A DNA stretch of 15,661 nt from Promethearchaeia archaeon. Lineage in GTDB: Archaea; Asgardarchaeota; Lokiarchaeia; Sigyniarchaeales; SOKP01. The first letter of the stretch is position 1; each line of letters starts with the position of its first letter. This document shows positions 7,047 to 14,963 of the stretch, one piece after another. Under the pieces are notes generated by a model that was given only the letters and a program-made list of their open reading frames with translations, did no database searches and was not told the DNA's origin. Made by a program: the position numbers and the translations under genes. The DNA lies in assembly GCA_029856295.1 (NCBI GenBank), contig JAHQWS010000303.1:1-15661 (forward strand). Direction: 5' to 3'.

Positions 7047-8492
7047 ATGAATCTAGAAAAATTATTTAAACCAAATTCGATGGCTATTACAGGTATTAGT
7101 AAAAAAAATCCTTTAAGCGCAGGGAGAATTATTTTCGTTAAAAATGAATTTGAAATGAACGTAAAGGTCTACGGAATTCATCCAGCTGGAGGAGAGCTTG
7201 AAGGAATAAAACTTTATCCTAAATTAGATAAATTGCCCGAAATCCCTGATTTGTTAGTAATAGCGATTAAAGCAGAAGATACTTTACAATACGTACAAGA
7301 ATGTGCTGATTTACATATCCCAGCAGCCATCATTATTGGAGGTGGATTTGCAGAAGTTGGGAATGAAGGTTTGAAGAGACAAGAAAAACTCGAAAAAATA
7401 GCATTTGATAATGATATTGCTATATTAGGTCCAAACTGCATTGGAGTTTATTCTCCTCCTTTACTTGATACTATTTTTATGCCCACCGAACGCATCACAC
7501 GCCCACCTAAAGGTTCTGTAGCTTTAATAAGTCAATCTGGAGGGGTTTTAGTTGATCAATTCTTTCATAAATTTAATCAAATTAATATAGGTGTATCTAC
7601 TGCTGTTTCAATTGGAAATCGCGCTGTAGTTGATGAATCAATGTTGCTAGAATATTTTAGTAAAAAAGACGAAAATACCTCTAATATTGCTTTTTATTTA
7701 GAAGGATTTAAACAAGGGAAAGCCAGAAAATTTTTAGAATTAGCAAAAGAATCAGAAGATATGGTAATAACGTATTTCGGGGGTATTACAGAACTAGGAA
7801 AAACCGCAACTAAATCTCACACCGCTAGCCTATCCGGAAATGCGAGAATTCTTTCTGCTGCCCTAAAACAATATTTGATTATTCAACCAAGGTCGGAAAA
7901 TGAATTATTAACATTTTTAAAATTGTTTGATATTTTATCCCACAAAAAAAAGCCATTTGGCGGCAATGAAGTTCTCTACGGTAGAGTTGCGGTATTATCT
8001 ATTTCTGGCGGTCATGGAGTAATATGTGCAGATATGCTTAAAAAATATGGTCTTTCTCCCGTGCAATTCACTGATAAAGAACAACAAGAGATGAAAGAAT
8101 TGACAAATCCAGTAGCCCGTGAAATAGCTTCCTTTAATAACCCCATCGATCTAACAGGTTCTGTCCAAGATGAAGATATTGAACGGGTTTTAGAATATCT
8201 TTCTCAAATTCAACGGATTGAATGTGTAATTTTACTAATTCTACCTTATGCGCCTTCTATTTCATTCCAAATAGGTAGGAGGATATCTAATGTAATAACC
8301 AATTATAAAAAACCTGTCGTATGTTTCATTCCATATATTACAAAATATGGTTTAATTATAGAAGCATTAGAATTAGGTAATATTCCCGTGTTTCACAGTA
8401 TAAAAGAAGCCGTTCAAGCTGTCTCTGCTATGAAAAATAGAACTAGAATAAATAATCTAAAGAAAGATAATATATTTTGGGAAGATCGGTAA
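7047..8492 (+). CDS. ADP-forming acyl-CoA synthetase, alpha subunit
   Basis: The 481-residue protein has the domain order of the alpha subunit of ADP-forming acetyl-CoA synthetase. An N-terminal CoA-binding Rossmann domain (1 to about 135) carries LGPNCIGVYSP (127-137). A ligase-CoA domain follows with ISQSGG (161-166) and the phosphorylated-histidine loop KSHTASLSG, where H258 corresponds to the catalytic His257 of the Pyrococcus enzyme. A second flavodoxin-like CoA ligase domain has SISGGHG (318-324) and NPIDLTGS (365-372). The enzyme makes ATP from acyl-CoA plus ADP and phosphate in archaeal fermentation. It is close to the usual alpha length (about 460). The ATP-grasp beta subunit that completes the reaction is not next to it, so it must come from elsewhere or the protein is an orphan paralogue. 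Confidence 0.87.
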   Translation: MNLEKLFKPNSMAITGISKKNPLSAGRIIFVKNEFEMNVKVYGIHPAGGELEGIKLYPKLDKLPEIPDLLVIAIKAEDTLQYVQECADLHIPAAIIIGGGFAEVGNEGLKRQEKLEKIAFDNDIAILGPNCIGVYSPPLLDTIFMPTERITRPPKGSVALISQSGGVLVDQFFHKFNQINIGVSTAVSIGNRAVVDESMLLEYFSKKDENTSNIAFYLEGFKQGKARKFLELAKESEDMVITYFGGITELGKTATKSHTASLSGNARILSAALKQYLIIQPRSENELLTFLKLFDILSHKKKPFGGNEVLYGRVAVLSISGGHGVICADMLKKYGLSPVQFTDKEQQEMKELTNPVAREIASFNNPIDLTGSVQDEDIERVLEYLSQIQRIECVILLILPYAPSISFQIGRRISNVITNYKKPVVCFIPYITKYGLIIEALELGNIPVFHSIKEAVQAVSAMKNRTRINNLKKDNIFWEDR

Positions 8493-8716
8493 ATATCAAT
8501 CTTTATCGTTATTAAATTTTCTCTAGATATTCTTCGAAAATGAACCTTTATCTTTCATCTTACTTAAAATACTGTGTAATTTATAGATTAGTAATTTGTT
8601 ATACTCTTTTTATTTTAATTTTAGAATTTATAATAATAACTTATAGAACAATCAATGAGTTTAAATCCCCTTAATTTTAAAATAAATAGGATACAGAAGA
8701 TTTGAAGTTTATTTTC
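8493..8716. other. Intergenic spacer
   Basis: This AT-rich 224-bp spacer has no supportable ORF or RNA gene. Short T-rich runs after 8492 could end the upstream transcript. The TATA-like box at 8675-8687 serves the next gene. Confidence 0.5.
8675..8687 (+). promoter_or_regulatory. Candidate TATA box deciding the start of the GIY-YIG-like gene
   Basis: TTTTAAAATAAAT is centred near 8681, predicting a start of transcription near 8707. That lies after the in-frame TTG at 8702 and before ATG 8717, so ATG 8717 is preferred as the translation start. Confidence 0.4.
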
Positions 8717-10165
8717 ATGACAGAAAAAGAATCGTATTTAAAAATAGCACAAGAAGCCGTCGATAAAGGATTTAGTGATTTTTCTACATCGGCAAGGAAG
8801 ATATATATGAAGAATGTTGAAGAATTCTTGAATTATTATAGAATTTTTTATGATAATCATTTTGCGAGAAATTTTGAGATTATTGAAAGCATATATATAA
8901 TACAATCTAAAGCTGATTTTGAGAGAATGAAAACAGATATTAATAATTATCTGATAAATAAAAATACTGATAAAAAGAAAGGTATTTTTATTCTTTATAG
9001 AATCCTCAATAAAAAAAAAAGATTTGTTCGAATTGGATACTCTAGTCGATCTGCTGAAGGTAGATTATCACAATATCTCTCTAAATGTTTTTCCGCTAGT
9101 AAAAAATTAAATAATTTTCATTTAGATGTAAAGGCTTTAAGAGATCCGAACAAATTTAATGACGAATTTGAGTATCAAATTCTTTGTATTTCCACAAACC
9201 ATAGACAAATAAAAGCTCTTGAGAGGTTATTTACTATTTATGAAAACAGATATGATAATATTATTGGATTTGACTTGTTTGTGAACAATTACTATAACAA
9301 AATAGTTGGAGATCTTTACGACTATATCGATGGAGATTTAAAAGATAAAAAATTTCATCCTGGTTGGAAAGACATACCCCCTAGCAAATTTGAGACTGCC
9401 TTTAAAAAGTGCCGTAAATGGGATTGTATATTAAGTAATTTTCAAAGTGAAAAAGTAAAAGATAAACGAATAATTAAAGATAGAGCACTATCATTTGGGT
9501 TTATTACTAAAGGTACTGGAACCCTGATGGATATAAGAAGCCATTTTATGAAACCTATATTAGAGGATGCTATTTTAAGAAAAAAAACTTCTGAGAATAT
9601 TTACAACACCTTAATCGATGAAGGTTTTATATATCTTAAAAAGATGAGCAATTTAGATGGAACTAGAAATGAAAGATTAAGAACACTATTATTGTTTATT
9701 TGGGGAGAAGAGTTGGAAAAATTCGGATTTTTAAATGGGAATGAGCGGATAAATATATTAGCGGCGGTAAGGAAGATTCTTATAGGAATAAAAGTATTAA
9801 GCTTGTTGAGATCTCCAAGATATAATACCATAATTAAGGCTCAGACTGAATTAATTAAGCAAGGAATAAGTCTTAATACTAAAACAACTAGGGGGTATGA
9901 CGAATTAGGTCGTATATTATGTGATCTCAATATAGATTATAAAGAAGAGCAGAATAAGATTTTAGCATCTATATTAGAACCTTTACTAATCCAGAACGAT
10001 CCTGAGTTAACGATGAGAGATATAGCTAAAAAATTTGGGATTTTTAGTAAAACTGCAGATAAATTAATTTATGACATCGTAATTCGTATTTTTAGAAAAT
10101 CTAGATGTGAAAATATATCCATAATACGAAATTTTTTGAGAAATAACAAACTTTGCCAATCTTAA
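8717..10165 (+). CDS. GIY-YIG-like nuclease-domain protein with C-terminal helix-turn-helix
   Basis: The 482-residue protein (from ATG 8717; an in-frame TTG at 8702 would add five residues) has a middle domain resembling a GIY-YIG nuclease. GIFILYRI (89-96) stands for the GIY strand, VRIGYSS (104-110) for YIG, and R116 in RLSQYL for the catalytic arginine. A downstream LERLF (168-172) and GFDLF (184-188) resemble the LE...GYN end of the domain. The N-terminal 80 residues are helical and unrecognised. Near the C-terminus TMRDIAKKFGIFSKTADKLI looks like a helix-turn-helix. This layout fits DNA binding plus cleavage, as in homing or repair nucleases, but no host intron or recognised system is nearby. 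The YIG tyrosine appears replaced, so activity is uncertain. It stands alone and is convergent with the aminotransferase gene. Confidence 0.6.
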   Translation: MTEKESYLKIAQEAVDKGFSDFSTSARKIYMKNVEEFLNYYRIFYDNHFARNFEIIESIYIIQSKADFERMKTDINNYLINKNTDKKKGIFILYRILNKKKRFVRIGYSSRSAEGRLSQYLSKCFSASKKLNNFHLDVKALRDPNKFNDEFEYQILCISTNHRQIKALERLFTIYENRYDNIIGFDLFVNNYYNKIVGDLYDYIDGDLKDKKFHPGWKDIPPSKFETAFKKCRKWDCILSNFQSEKVKDKRIIKDRALSFGFITKGTGTLMDIRSHFMKPILEDAILRKKTSENIYNTLIDEGFIYLKKMSNLDGTRNERLRTLLLFIWGEELEKFGFLNGNERINILAAVRKILIGIKVLSLLRSPRYNTIIKAQTELIKQGISLNTKTTRGYDELGRILCDLNIDYKEEQNKILASILEPLLIQNDPELTMRDIAKKFGIFSKTADKLIYDIVIRIFRKSRCENISIIRNFLRNNKLCQS

Positions 10166-10167
10166 AT

Positions 10168-10232
10168 GATCTTAAGATCCTCATTTTAATTACTAAATCT
10201 TATAATAAACTTTACTAATATTTCAAAATATT
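10168..10232. terminator. Inverted repeats between convergent genes
   Basis: The 72-bp gap between the convergent genes ending at 10165 and 10238 contains the perfect 12-bp palindrome GATCTTAAGATC (10168-10179). It also holds the hairpin AATATT-TCAA-AATATT (10217-10232). These may help end transcription from both sides, but the hairpins are short and AT-rich. Confidence 0.3.
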
Positions 10233-10237
10233 TGTTG

Positions 10238-11353
10238 TTAATCCAAATTCTCTAAATACCCCTCTAATAATTTCAATCCCGTGGGCATATTTTTTCTTCC
10301 AAAACCTATTCGAAAATATTTGTCATCAAAATCATATTTCGTGCCCGGTAATAACAAAACACCTTTCTTTATAAAGAGATCACTACAGAATTCCTCAACA
10401 TCTTCACTGAATTTAATCCTAGGGAATGCTATACACCCTGCCTTTGGTTTAACCCAACTAAATTGACTCGTTTTTTTTTTAAAAAATGCGTCTAAAATCC
10501 TCATATTTCCTTTTATAATCTTTAGGTTTCTTTCTAATATTACATCTTTATTTCTTAGTGCTAAAGTTGAGAAAAATTCACTTGGCGCGCTACTACAAAT
10601 TGTTGTGTAGTTTTTAAATGACATCAATTTCTTAAGTAAAGAAGTATCTTTAGTTGCTATCCACCCTATTCGTAATCCTGCGAGTCCAAACGCTTTTGAC
10701 ATTACCCCAAGAGATATTCCTTTATCATAACAATCACACATATTAGGAAGTCTATCGTTTCCATTATATTCCAAAAGCCTATATACCTCATCTGAGAAAA
10801 TGGTAATATTGTTCTTCCTTGCTATTTCAATAATAGCATTAAATTTCTTAGTAGACATTAAATAACCTGTAGGGTTATGTGGGCAATTAATAACTATCGC
10901 TTTGGTATTTTTTTTGATATTATCTTGTAAAAAATTCAGATCCAGGTCCCAATTATTCTTTTCATCCATTACCCATTTTGTAACTTCGCAACCTATAGAT
11001 TGTGCAACCGATTGTAATGATTGGTAAATGGGATATTGAACCACAACATGGTCTCCTTTGTTAAGGAACACATTCATAAATATAAAGATCCCTTCTTCTG
11101 CTCCTGAAAAAACTATAATATTTTCAGGATTCATATTAACATATAAATTAGAAATTTCTACTCTTAAATCCAGGTTCCCCTGTGATTCTGTATAACCTAA
11201 CCGTAAATTTTTCAAAATATTCTTTGATTTTGGCTCTAGTGATAATAATTCTTCTACGCTAAATGATTCGCAGTCAGATGCACATAACAAGTATGATGCC
11301 TTGAATTCATACTTCGCGAAATACTCTTCTAGTTTAAAGTCTTTTATCTTCAT
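10238..11353 (-). CDS. PLP-dependent class I/II aminotransferase
   Basis: The 371-residue protein is a complete fold-type I aminotransferase of the aspartate aminotransferase superfamily. The PLP lysine is K220 in MSKAFGLAGLRIGW. D188 and Y191 in SDEVYR bind the cofactor, N160 lies in HNPTG, R228 follows the lysine, and R348 in FRIGFG is placed to bind the substrate carboxylate. RLGYTESQGNLDLR at 51-64 is the usual N-terminal block. Substrate preference cannot be assigned. It follows the Fe-S protein gene by 29 bp on the same strand and so is probably the last gene of that unit. Given the MttB homologue upstream, an amino-acid-derived amine or betaine route is possible but only an inference from position. 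Confidence 0.88.
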   Translation of the reverse strand: MKIKDFKLEEYFAKYEFKASYLLCASDCESFSVEELLSLEPKSKNILKNLRLGYTESQGNLDLRVEISNLYVNMNPENIIVFSGAEEGIFIFMNVFLNKGDHVVVQYPIYQSLQSVAQSIGCEVTKWVMDEKNNWDLDLNFLQDNIKKNTKAIVINCPHNPTGYLMSTKKFNAIIEIARKNNITIFSDEVYRLLEYNGNDRLPNMCDCYDKGISLGVMSKAFGLAGLRIGWIATKDTSLLKKLMSFKNYTTICSSAPSEFFSTLALRNKDVILERNLKIIKGNMRILDAFFKKKTSQFSWVKPKAGCIAFPRIKFSEDVEEFCSDLFIKKGVLLLPGTKYDFDDKYFRIGFGRKNMPTGLKLLEGYLENLD

Positions 11354-11382
11354 AATTTGACATATTGATTTTATGCCCTGAT

Positions 11383-12195
11383 TTAAGTAACGTCAACAAG
11401 TTTATCAATTCTTTTTATTGATTTTATTATATACTCTTTGTCATTTATTAAAAGTTCGATGGCATTTTGTGGGCAGATATCAATGCAACGACCACAGCCT
11501 CGGCAATTTTCGTTAATAAAAGCATGTTCATTAACCATATGAATTGCGTCAACAAAGCATACCCCATTAGTACAAGTTCCGCATCCAACGCATTTTTCTG
11601 TAACTCGAACCTCAACTCCAGGCATTTTTTTAATTTTAGAAGCAATTTTAGGCGCTATTATTGGAGAAACACGCCAGAGGCAACAACATGGACAACAATT
11701 ACAAATGGAAAGAAGTTTATTGCCCGGTTTAACACCCAACCATTGTTTATCTAATAAATTTCGGCCAATCATGTGTACAAGACCTGCCTCTTGACATTTT
11801 TTAATATGTTCCAGCGCTTCTTCTTTTGTTACCGGGCGCCCTAACTGAGGATTAATTCCTAATGTTGCCTCTCCAAGAAAGAGACAACCTAATTTAATTG
11901 GATAATCTTTGCATTGCATGGATTCCCTACAGATGCAGAAATTCATGATCCAATGATAATTTGCTTTTTTTATGAAATATTCTAAAACTTGAGAGGGTAA
12001 AACATATTCTTCATATTCGCCTAATTTTTTATCTACTTTAATAACCTTATCTTGAAGTAAATAGGTTAAATCATCCCCTTCGAACATTAATTTATCAAAA
12101 ATTTTTCCTAAAATTGGAACATTAGTCAATTTTGCGATAAATTTAATGTTAGGAAACGTTTTTTCCAAAATATTAACAAACCAAAGGGGTCTCAT
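11383..12195 (-). CDS. Cysteine-rich protein with two C-terminal 4Fe-4S clusters
   Basis: The 270-residue protein ends in a ferredoxin-like domain. The first motif is C202-x2-C205-x2-C208-x4-C213, one residue longer than usual before the last Cys and lacking the following Pro. The second is the standard C231-x2-C234-x2-C237-x3-C241-P. Upstream are two more cysteine groups, CICRESMQC (C87, C89, C95) with C104 in LGCLFLGEA, and the dense CNCCPCCC at 165-172. These could hold further metal. No transmembrane helix is obvious. It is not RamA, since no ATP-binding ASKHA domain is visible, but its position 100 bp after the MttB homologue fits electron transfer to a corrinoid system or another redox partner. 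It has its own candidate TATA box, so it may be partly independent of the MttB gene. Confidence 0.82.
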   Translation of the reverse strand: MRPLWFVNILEKTFPNIKFIAKLTNVPILGKIFDKLMFEGDDLTYLLQDKVIKVDKKLGEYEEYVLPSQVLEYFIKKANYHWIMNFCICRESMQCKDYPIKLGCLFLGEATLGINPQLGRPVTKEEALEHIKKCQEAGLVHMIGRNLLDKQWLGVKPGNKLLSICNCCPCCCLWRVSPIIAPKIASKIKKMPGVEVRVTEKCVGCGTCTNGVCFVDAIHMVNEHAFINENCRGCGRCIDICPQNAIELLINDKEYIIKSIKRIDKLVDVT

Positions 12196-12226
12196 ATCAA
12201 ACTTACACCATCTATCTTAATTTTAA

Positions 12227-12240
12227 TTTTTTATATAGAA
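12227..12240 (-). promoter_or_regulatory. Candidate TATA box for the Fe-S protein gene
   Basis: Minus-strand TTCTATATAAAAAA, identical to the element at 4607-4620, is centred about 39 nt before the ATG at 12195. It predicts a leader of about 13 nt holding a weak SD-like GGTG. Confidence 0.5.
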
Positions 12241-12295
12241 TTAGGTTTAATTCATTATAAGACTATTGTTTAATTTTTTGAAAGAAATTTAAAAA

Positions 12296-13813
12296 TCATT
12301 CTATTTTAAATCCGGCAATATCCACTCCATCCCCAGATTCATCCATTCCTTCCAATTTCCTATAATCATTTAACGAACGTGAAGCTACAATTTTGAAATA
12401 CTCGCTCAATTTTGTCTCTATATCTACTGAAAGTCCCGGCCCTTGTTGCGACTGAAGAATGTCATCTACTTTTTCTCGTGCTCTAATCATTATATCTTTA
12501 GCTCCATCTATTAGCCATGGACCTCGACGGTTTCTATCAACAAGTTTAGGCACACATATTTCCTTTCGTGTATTTTTCACTGAATGTTTTGTACCTAAAT
12601 AATTCTTTTTTGACGCCATAGCCTTTTTGATCTCATCTGAAGCAATCGTGTCCTTATTTACACTTATACCTTCTAAACCCCGTTTAGTAATACCTGCCAA
12701 TTCATCATCAATTACAAGTAATTCTAAAGTTTCTGAGAGGGATGATTCATATGTTCCAGCACAAGTAATATAGTTATGCCCTGCATTTACAGCGCAGAAT
12801 AGCCCCATAAACCTTTCGAATCCATTCTGAATATCAAAACATTTTGAATCAGTTAGAGCTCCCGATCCTTTTGAAGGAATATTGTAAAAATGAGCTAGTT
12901 GGGCAGCGGCGATAGTGATAAGTCCCATTTCCATAGAACCATATGCTATATTTCCTGTAAGTGGATCCATAATCGTATTTGTTGATGCATAAAATACAGG
13001 GGCTCCAGGATTAATTAATTGGGTCAAAACAATAGAAGAAAGAACTTCCATATTTCCTTGGGTCAATGTACCTGCCAAAGTGACAGGAGCTGTCGATCCT
13101 GCACTTGATGCCGCACTTATATTAATAGGTTGTTTATATTTAGCAAATATTAAAAGGCCATTTAGTAATATATGTGGAAGCACTAACGGAGACGTTGGAT
13201 TAAATACTCCAATCAATCGTGGTCTTTTGATTAACTCCTCTTCTCCACCTACTAAGATTGAAGCAACATTAATCATGTCTTGGGATGCAGTTCTTCCATA
13301 ACATCCCATTCCATAAGGTTTATAACTATGGCGCCCCCACTCGCGTAATGTATGGCAGTGTAGTTCTGTAAAAGGCACGTCATGAGGCCAAACATCAACA
13401 TGAGAACATACTATATTTTTTAAATCATTTACAACACGGATATGGTCAATTGCGTCTTTTAGCTTAGTTTTTCTTATTTTTTTTTTTCTAGATGGGTCAA
13501 AAATATTTACTGCAGCTCCAAAGGTTGCGAAGTTTACATTTTTAGTCGTGACTTCGAAATTAAATGATCCATCCGGCCCATATAAAGAGAAAGATTTTGG
13601 AACGGATTTTAATTGTTCTGTAATTAATTCCTCAGGAAATTTAACAAAATAATCATTTTTGATTTGTTCAATAGTGGCACCATTTTCTTTAAGAATGTTT
13701 CTTGCTTCTGGTGACTCTACTATAACGCCTACTGTTTCTAATAATTCAATTGTCGAGTTGTGGATCTCTTGAATTTCTTGGTTTGTTAACACTTCAAGAC
13801 GATTCAATCTCAT
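12296..13813 (-). CDS. MttB-family (trimethylamine methyltransferase-like) protein, pyrrolysine-free
   Basis: The 505-residue protein belongs to the MttB superfamily, TIM-barrel enzymes that move a methyl group from amines or quaternary amines to a corrinoid protein. Typical blocks are EIHNSTIELLETVGV (16-30), NPTSPL (205-210), TAPVTLAGTLTQGN (241-254), INPGAPVFYAS (267-277), MDPLTGN (282-288), TDSKCFDIQNG (321-331) and LLVIDDELAG (365-374). Canonical archaeal MttB has an in-frame amber codon for pyrrolysine. This frame has none, so it belongs to the MtgB-like group whose known members demethylate compounds such as glycine betaine. A clear SD AAGGAAG lies at 13820-13826. It ends in TGA. No corrinoid protein, methyl acceptor transferase or activase is beside it. 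Confidence 0.9.
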   Translation of the reverse strand: MRLNRLEVLTNQEIQEIHNSTIELLETVGVIVESPEARNILKENGATIEQIKNDYFVKFPEELITEQLKSVPKSFSLYGPDGSFNFEVTTKNVNFATFGAAVNIFDPSRKKKIRKTKLKDAIDHIRVVNDLKNIVCSHVDVWPHDVPFTELHCHTLREWGRHSYKPYGMGCYGRTASQDMINVASILVGGEEELIKRPRLIGVFNPTSPLVLPHILLNGLLIFAKYKQPINISAASSAGSTAPVTLAGTLTQGNMEVLSSIVLTQLINPGAPVFYASTNTIMDPLTGNIAYGSMEMGLITIAAAQLAHFYNIPSKGSGALTDSKCFDIQNGFERFMGLFCAVNAGHNYITCAGTYESSLSETLELLVIDDELAGITKRGLEGISVNKDTIASDEIKKAMASKKNYLGTKHSVKNTRKEICVPKLVDRNRRGPWLIDGAKDIMIRAREKVDDILQSQQGPGLSVDIETKLSEYFKIVASRSLNDYRKLEGMDESGDGVDIAGFKIE

Positions 13814-13845
13814 AGTTATCTTCCTTTTTAGGATAGAATTTAAAT

Positions 13846-13872
13846 TTAATACTATTTTGAATACAGTATTAA
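13846..13872. promoter_or_regulatory. Inverted repeat TTAATACT-N11-AGTATTAA in the divergent promoter region
   Basis: Two perfect 8-bp arms (13846-13853 and 13865-13872) flank an 11-nt spacer, 33 bp upstream of the MttB-family ATG. The spacing suits a dimeric regulator on one DNA face. AT-rich repeats like this also occur by chance, so it is only a candidate operator. Confidence 0.3.
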
Positions 13873-13966
13873 TTCTTATTATTTATTATTGAATTAAATT
13901 TAAAGTTAGTTTTATTTAATTTTAAAATAATTTTATCATATTAAATTAAAATTAAAGAGATTGGAT

Positions 13967-14929
13967 ATGAAAATTGATATCGACCTACTAAAGGAATTTG
14001 AAAGAACAATTGATACAAAACAGCCTGAAAAGGGAGAAGTTCCTATTAAAATATTAGGTTATGGTGAAATTAGCTTAGTCTTTGAAATAGTTGGAGATCC
14101 AGAACATTTAGCCTATAAAAGAATACCGATTTTTGATAATGAAGAGCAAGTAGAAAGATTTATAGGAGCGTATAATGAATACTGTAGAATTTTAAAGGAA
14201 GATGTTGGGTATAATTTACCTGAGCATGATGTAGTGTGGTTTAGAGATGATAAAGAAAACATACAATTGTATTGTGTTCAAAAAAAGGTATCCTCTGATT
14301 CAGTATGTAATAACGTTATCCATCAAGTTAGTGATAAAGAAGTAGAAACACTACTACTTCTTGCAATGAGAGAAATGAAGAAGGTGTGGAGTTACAGTAA
14401 AAATAATGAAGTAATCGAATTAGGTTTAGATGGTCAAATCTCTAATTTCGCTATTATAAATTATGATATAAACAATCCTAAGGTATTTGAGGATTCCAAG
14501 TTGTTGTATTTCGATACGAGCACACCATTCCTTAGGATAAATGGAGAAGAAGCAATGGACTTTGTACTTCTTCTAAAAAGTGCTCCAAGATTTTTAAGAG
14601 GAATTTTAAAAGCAGTTTATCTGGAGGAAACCGTTAATCGTTATTATGATTGGAGAAAAGTTTCAATTGATTTAGTAGCGAATTTCTTTAAAGAACAAAG
14701 AGAAGAACTAGTTCCCAGATTAATTGAAATTATTAATGATTTTTTTAAAGAAGAAGCTAGTGAATTTGAGATACTCCCTCTTAACTTCGAAGAGATTGAA
14801 AAATATTACAAAAGCGACGCTAGTATGTGGTCGTTGTTTCAAAAAGTAAGGAAATTTGACCGCTTTATTAAAACCAAAATCCTAAGAAAACAATACCCTT
14901 TTTACTTACCAGGAAAAATTGAAAGATAA
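13967..14929 (+). CDS. Kinase-like fold protein of unknown function (DUF6206-like)
   Basis: The 320-residue protein starts at ATG 13967; an in-frame TTG at 13961 would add two residues. It resembles archaeal proteins I recall as DUF6206, a name to verify. Its motif order recalls protein and aminoglycoside kinases: GYGEIS (31-36) as a glycine-rich loop, K51 in YKRI as the ATP lysine, and E71 in YNEY as its salt-bridge partner. LGLDGQISN gives D155 and N160, like HxDxxxxN, and YFDTST gives D183, like DFG. The N-lobe and C-lobe proportions fit. The catalytic His and the DFG glycine are missing, so it could be an atypical kinase or a pseudoenzyme. The C-terminal 120 residues are helical and charged. 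A D-2-hydroxyacid dehydrogenase gene follows after 34 bp. Substrate and role are unknown. Confidence 0.65.
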   Translation: MKIDIDLLKEFERTIDTKQPEKGEVPIKILGYGEISLVFEIVGDPEHLAYKRIPIFDNEEQVERFIGAYNEYCRILKEDVGYNLPEHDVVWFRDDKENIQLYCVQKKVSSDSVCNNVIHQVSDKEVETLLLLAMREMKKVWSYSKNNEVIELGLDGQISNFAIINYDINNPKVFEDSKLLYFDTSTPFLRINGEEAMDFVLLLKSAPRFLRGILKAVYLEETVNRYYDWRKVSIDLVANFFKEQREELVPRLIEIINDFFKEEASEFEILPLNFEEIEKYYKSDASMWSLFQKVRKFDRFIKTKILRKQYPFYLPGKIER

Positions 14930-14931
14930 TT

Positions 14932-14943
14932 CTTATATATAAT
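14932..14943 (+). promoter_or_regulatory. Candidate TATA box of the right-edge dehydrogenase
   Basis: CTTATATATAAT begins just after the upstream stop codon and is centred about 26 nt before ATG 14964. This is the spacing expected for a leaderless archaeal mRNA. No SD is present before that ATG, which agrees. Confidence 0.5.
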
Positions 14944-14963
14944 TTATTTTTTTCAAAAAGATA

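Noticed and set aside
12296..13813. Pyrrolysine-containing methyltransferase
   Set aside because: The reading frame has no internal TAG over its full length of 505 codons, so it belongs to the pyrrolysine-free group of the family.
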